Source: Pseudomonas sp. G2-4
GTDB lineage: Bacteria; Pseudomonadota; Gammaproteobacteria; Pseudomonadales; Pseudomonadaceae
NCBI RefSeq assembly: GCF_030064125.1
Contig: NZ_CP125957.1
Location: 3,844,001 to 3,908,000, forward strand
Direction of reading: 5' to 3'
DNA length: 64,000 nucleotides
The notes beneath the pieces are model-generated. The model made no database searches and had not been told where the DNA came from. It saw only the letters and a list, made by a program, of their open reading frames with translations. The position numbers and the translations under genes are program-made. Below, one piece after another: positions 61,714 through 64,000 of this stretch. Position 1 is the stretch's first letter, and each line of letters begins with the position of its first letter.

Positions 61714-62598
61714 TCAGGCTTTCAATTCAGCCTCCAGAAAGCTCACCAAGGCCTGTACCCGCACACTGCGGAGTTTGCGCGAAGGCACCAGCAGGTTGAT
61801 CGGGGCGCTGTCGAATTGCCAATCCTCGAGCACTCGGACCAGGCGGCCGTCGGCGATGGCTTTACTGACGTCCCACTGCGAACGCAGCACCAACCCAAGC
61901 CCTTGTTCGGCCCAGCGCCGGGCCACGCTGCCATCGTTGCTCAATAAGGCTGGCTTGATCCGCAGAGTCTTGCGCCCCAGCTCATTGCGCAGATGCCACA
62001 GCGTGAAATCTTCATCGTTTTCACGAATACAAATGCAGCGGTGCTCGGCGAGTTGGTCAGGAGATGCCGGTTTCCCGTACTGGTCCAGGTAGGCAGGGCT
62101 GGCGCACAACCATCGGTCGTTTTGCGTGAGGGGCCGGGCCACCCACTGGCTGTCGCTGAGGTGGCCGATGTGAATCACGGCGTCGCTGTCATGGCGATCG
62201 GGCCAGGGGGTTTCCCGTAGATCCAGATGCAGGCAGAGCTGCGGGTGCAACCGGGCAAAACGCGCCAGCAATGGCGCGATGTGTTGGCGCCCATAGCCGA
62301 ACGGTGCCGCCAGCCTGAGCGTACCGACCAGTTGATCGTCCGGCTGCTTGAACGATTCGGGCAGCGCCTCCAGTTGTTCCAGCAGCACCGCGCTCTGGCG
62401 CGAGAAGCGCTCACCATCGGCGGTCAGGCTCAGGCGCCGGGCGTCGCGGTTGGCCAAGGTCAGACCCAGCAACGTCTCCAGTTTGCGCAAACGCATGGAC
62501 AGCGCCGGTGGCGAGACATTGAGGGCCCGGGCGGCGGCGCTCAACGACTCGGAGCGGGCCAGCGTCACGACCATCCTCAGGTCTTCGAGGCTAAGCAT
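61714..62598 (-). CDS. LysR-family regulator
   Basis: 294 residues. Helix-turn-helix at about 14-50 (RSESLSAAARALNVSPPALSMRLRKLETLLG region), then a standard effector domain (LRLAAPFGYGRQHIAPLLARF). Divergent from the D-threonine-aldolase-like gene with 95 bp between the starts, so a regulator of that gene by position. It also lies at the head of the minus-strand catabolic locus. Confidence 0.9.
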   Translation of the reverse strand: MLSLEDLRMVVTLARSESLSAAARALNVSPPALSMRLRKLETLLGLTLANRDARRLSLTADGERFSRQSAVLLEQLEALPESFKQPDDQLVGTLRLAAPFGYGRQHIAPLLARFARLHPQLCLHLDLRETPWPDRHDSDAVIHIGHLSDSQWVARPLTQNDRWLCASPAYLDQYGKPASPDQLAEHRCICIRENDEDFTLWHLRNELGRKTLRIKPALLSNDGSVARRWAEQGLGLVLRSQWDVSKAIADGRLVRVLEDWQFDSAPINLLVPSRKLRSVRVQALVSFLEAELKA

Positions 62599-62601
62599 TC
62601 A

Positions 62602-62635
62602 GTTCAACTTAATGATTGATGACGATGCATTGAAC
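62602..62635. promoter_or_regulatory. Candidate LysR operator
   Basis: GTTCAA (62602-62607) and TTGAAC (62630-62635) are inverted hexamers 22 bp apart in the gap between the LysR gene and the aldolase gene. Confidence 0.35.
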
Positions 62636-62693
62636 CACAGCTTCACGCTGACTGAGTAGAGTCGAGCCTGCCCTTCATCACCGAGCCCTGTTC

Positions 62694-63830
62694 ATGCCAG
62701 CCTCCATTGCCTCCCTCGATACCCCGGTCGCGCTCATCGACGTACCACGCATGCAGCGCAATATCCAGCGCATGCAGCAACGCATGGACGCCCTGGGCGT
62801 ACGCCTGCGTCCCCACATCAAGACCAGCAAATGCCTGCCGGTGGTCCAGGCGCAAATCGCCGCAGGCGCCAGCGGTGTCACGGTATCCACTTTGAAGGAA
62901 GCCGAGCATTGTTTCGCCGCTGGCATCCAGGATATTTTTTATGCCGTGGCCATGGCTCCCGGCAAACTGGCCCAGGCCCTGACGCTGCGACGCAAAGGCT
63001 GCCGCTTGAGCCTCTTGACCGACAGCCTGGCGGCGGCCCAGGCCATCGTCGATTTCGGCAGGCAACACGACGAACGTTTCGATGTCTGGATCGAGATTGA
63101 TTGCGACGGTCACCGATCCGGAGTCCGTGTCGAAGACGATTCACTCATCGAGATCGCAAGGCTACTCAACGACGGGGGTCTGCAGCTTTACGGCGTCATG
63201 ACCCATGCCGGATCCAGTTACGAACTCGACACCCCCCAGGCGCTGCAAGCCCTGGCCGAACAGGAGCGCAGCGTCTGCGTCAGCGCTGCCCAACGCATCC
63301 GCGAGGCCGGGCTGGCCTGCCCACAGGTCAGCATCGGCTCGACGCCCACGGCGCTGTCGGCGACGAGTCTGGAAGGCGTCACCGAAGTGCGCGCCGGTGT
63401 CTATGTGTTCTTCGACCTGGTGATGCACAACGTCGGCGTCTGCGCGGCCGACGAGTTGGCCCTGAGCGTGCTGACCACCGTCATTGGTCATCAGCCAGGT
63501 AAAGGCTGGGTCATCACCGATGCCGGCTGGATGGCCATGAGTCGTGATCGAGGCACGCAGCGCCAGCAGCGAGACTTCGGCTATGGGCAGGTCTGTAGCG
63601 AAGACGGCGTCTGGATCGAAGGCGCACTGCTCACCAGTGCCAATCAGGAACACGGCATCATCACCCTCTCAAGCTCCGACAGTGTCGATATCGCCACGCG
63701 CTTTCCCATTGGTAGCCGCCTGCGCATCCTGCCTAACCATGCCTGCGCCACCGGTGCGCAGTTTCCTCATTACAGCGCCTGTGATGCAACGGGCGAAGTG
63801 CACACGTGGAGTCGTCTACATGGCTGGTGA
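62694..63830 (+). CDS. D-threonine-aldolase-like PLP enzyme
   Basis: 378 residues. N-terminal alanine-racemase-type barrel with the PLP Lys in RPHIKTSKCLPVV near residue 44, VTVSTLKEAEHCFAAG, and VMTHAGSSYEL. The C-terminal beta domain has the metal site NQEHGIITLSS and ILPNHACAT typical of D-threonine aldolase/D-serine dehydratase (DSD1) proteins. It cleaves D-beta-hydroxy-amino acids to glycine and an aldehyde, or dehydrates D-serine. Its stop overlaps the start of the RidA gene by 11 bp. Confidence 0.9.
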   Translation: MPASIASLDTPVALIDVPRMQRNIQRMQQRMDALGVRLRPHIKTSKCLPVVQAQIAAGASGVTVSTLKEAEHCFAAGIQDIFYAVAMAPGKLAQALTLRRKGCRLSLLTDSLAAAQAIVDFGRQHDERFDVWIEIDCDGHRSGVRVEDDSLIEIARLLNDGGLQLYGVMTHAGSSYELDTPQALQALAEQERSVCVSAAQRIREAGLACPQVSIGSTPTALSATSLEGVTEVRAGVYVFFDLVMHNVGVCAADELALSVLTTVIGHQPGKGWVITDAGWMAMSRDRGTQRQQRDFGYGQVCSEDGVWIEGALLTSANQEHGIITLSSSDSVDIATRFPIGSRLRILPNHACATGAQFPHYSACDATGEVHTWSRLHGW

Positions 63831-64000
63831 GATCGAGTTGATTCACACAACCCAGGCGGCCGCTCCGGGCGGGCATTACGCCCAGGCCGTGTCGCACCAG
63901 GACGTCTTGTATGTGTCCGGGCAACTGCCGGTACGCGTCGATGGCAGCCACAGTGCCGACCAACCGTTCGAAGTGCAGGCCGGCATTGCCCTGGATAACC
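63820..64000 (+). CDS. RidA-family protein (3' end outside window)
   Basis: ATG 63820; 60 residues are visible. The chain begins IELIHTTQAAAPGGHYAQAV, then DVLYVSGQLPV and FEVQAGIALDN, the standard RidA/YjgF start. RidA proteins deaminate reactive enamine/imine intermediates made by PLP enzymes, which fits its overlap with the PLP enzyme gene. The C-terminus is cut by the window. Confidence 0.88.
   Translation, partial: MAGEIELIHTTQAAAPGGHYAQAVSHQDVLYVSGQLPVRVDGSHSADQPFEVQAGIALDN

Overview
The window looks like a chromosomal segment of a Pseudomonas of the P. fluorescens group. This rests on GC-rich coding with strong codon bias, REP-type palindromes of the GTGGGAGCGAGC / GTGGCGAGGGAGC kind between genes, Pseudomonas-type small proteins, and a dense mix of LysR-controlled metabolic and transport genes. 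No rRNA, tRNA or CRISPR array was recognised. The first gene runs in from the left edge and a RidA-like gene runs off the right edge.

Layout. 0-3.7 kb: a partial unknown gene, an Xre/MbcA-type antitoxin with a RES toxin and a palindromic operator, and a DMT exporter divergent from a LysR regulator. 3.5-8.9 kb is a mosaic. The 3' end of the LysR gene and the 3' end of a HIT-family gene each occur twice. A 227-bp REP block occurs three times. A ~200-bp leader-like element occurs twice, ahead of two unrelated small genes. Two low-GC orphan genes sit between the copies, as if a circular or tandemly duplicated segment had integrated by homology. 8.9-12.9 kb: FecI-FecR-TonB receptor signalling unit with a Fur box. 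13-17 kb: degenerate HD/LuxR regulator divergent from an alpha/beta hydrolase and a GMC oxidoreductase. 17-18.8 kb: ArsR regulator, NADPH:quinone-type oxidoreductase and ABM monooxygenase, with two copies of the same palindromic operator. 19-24.4 kb: membrane protein, a decayed gene, SDR/TetR pair, and type-2 argC/LysR pair with a clear operator. 24.4-30.8 kb: RTX/delta-60 secreted protein, lipoprotein, DUF6678-like protein, a TonB-receptor relic, and an AT-rich pair of lipoproteins, one with a DUF900-type hydrolase domain.

31-42.6 kb: solute-binding protein, VOC protein, MFS exporter with LysR, hybrid histidine kinase, Lrp regulator, HAD protein, GabT-like aminotransferase and a GhrA-like dehydrogenase. 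42.7-44.9 kb: a tightly coupled two-gene cassette of lower GC. Its first protein has an RN-x3-HG HEPN-type motif and its second is a DUF6161-like membrane protein. This is the best candidate for an undescribed (probably defence or toxin-type) system. 45-49.6 kb: GNAT, cupin, tartrate/D-malate dehydrogenase and succinate-semialdehyde dehydrogenase.

49.8-61.2 kb is one long minus-strand catabolic locus: haloacid-dehalogenase-like protein, FAD amine oxidase, a complete peptide/opine-type ABC importer, a three-part HcnABC/opine-oxidase-like dehydrogenase and an ArgE-like deacylase. It reads as uptake and oxidation of an N-substituted amino-acid-like compound, with the aldehyde and hydroxy-acid dehydrogenases at 47-49.6 kb as possible downstream steps. 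61.7-64 kb holds a LysR gene divergent from a D-threonine-aldolase-like enzyme and a RidA-family gene, which fits D-amino or hydroxy-amino acid breakdown.
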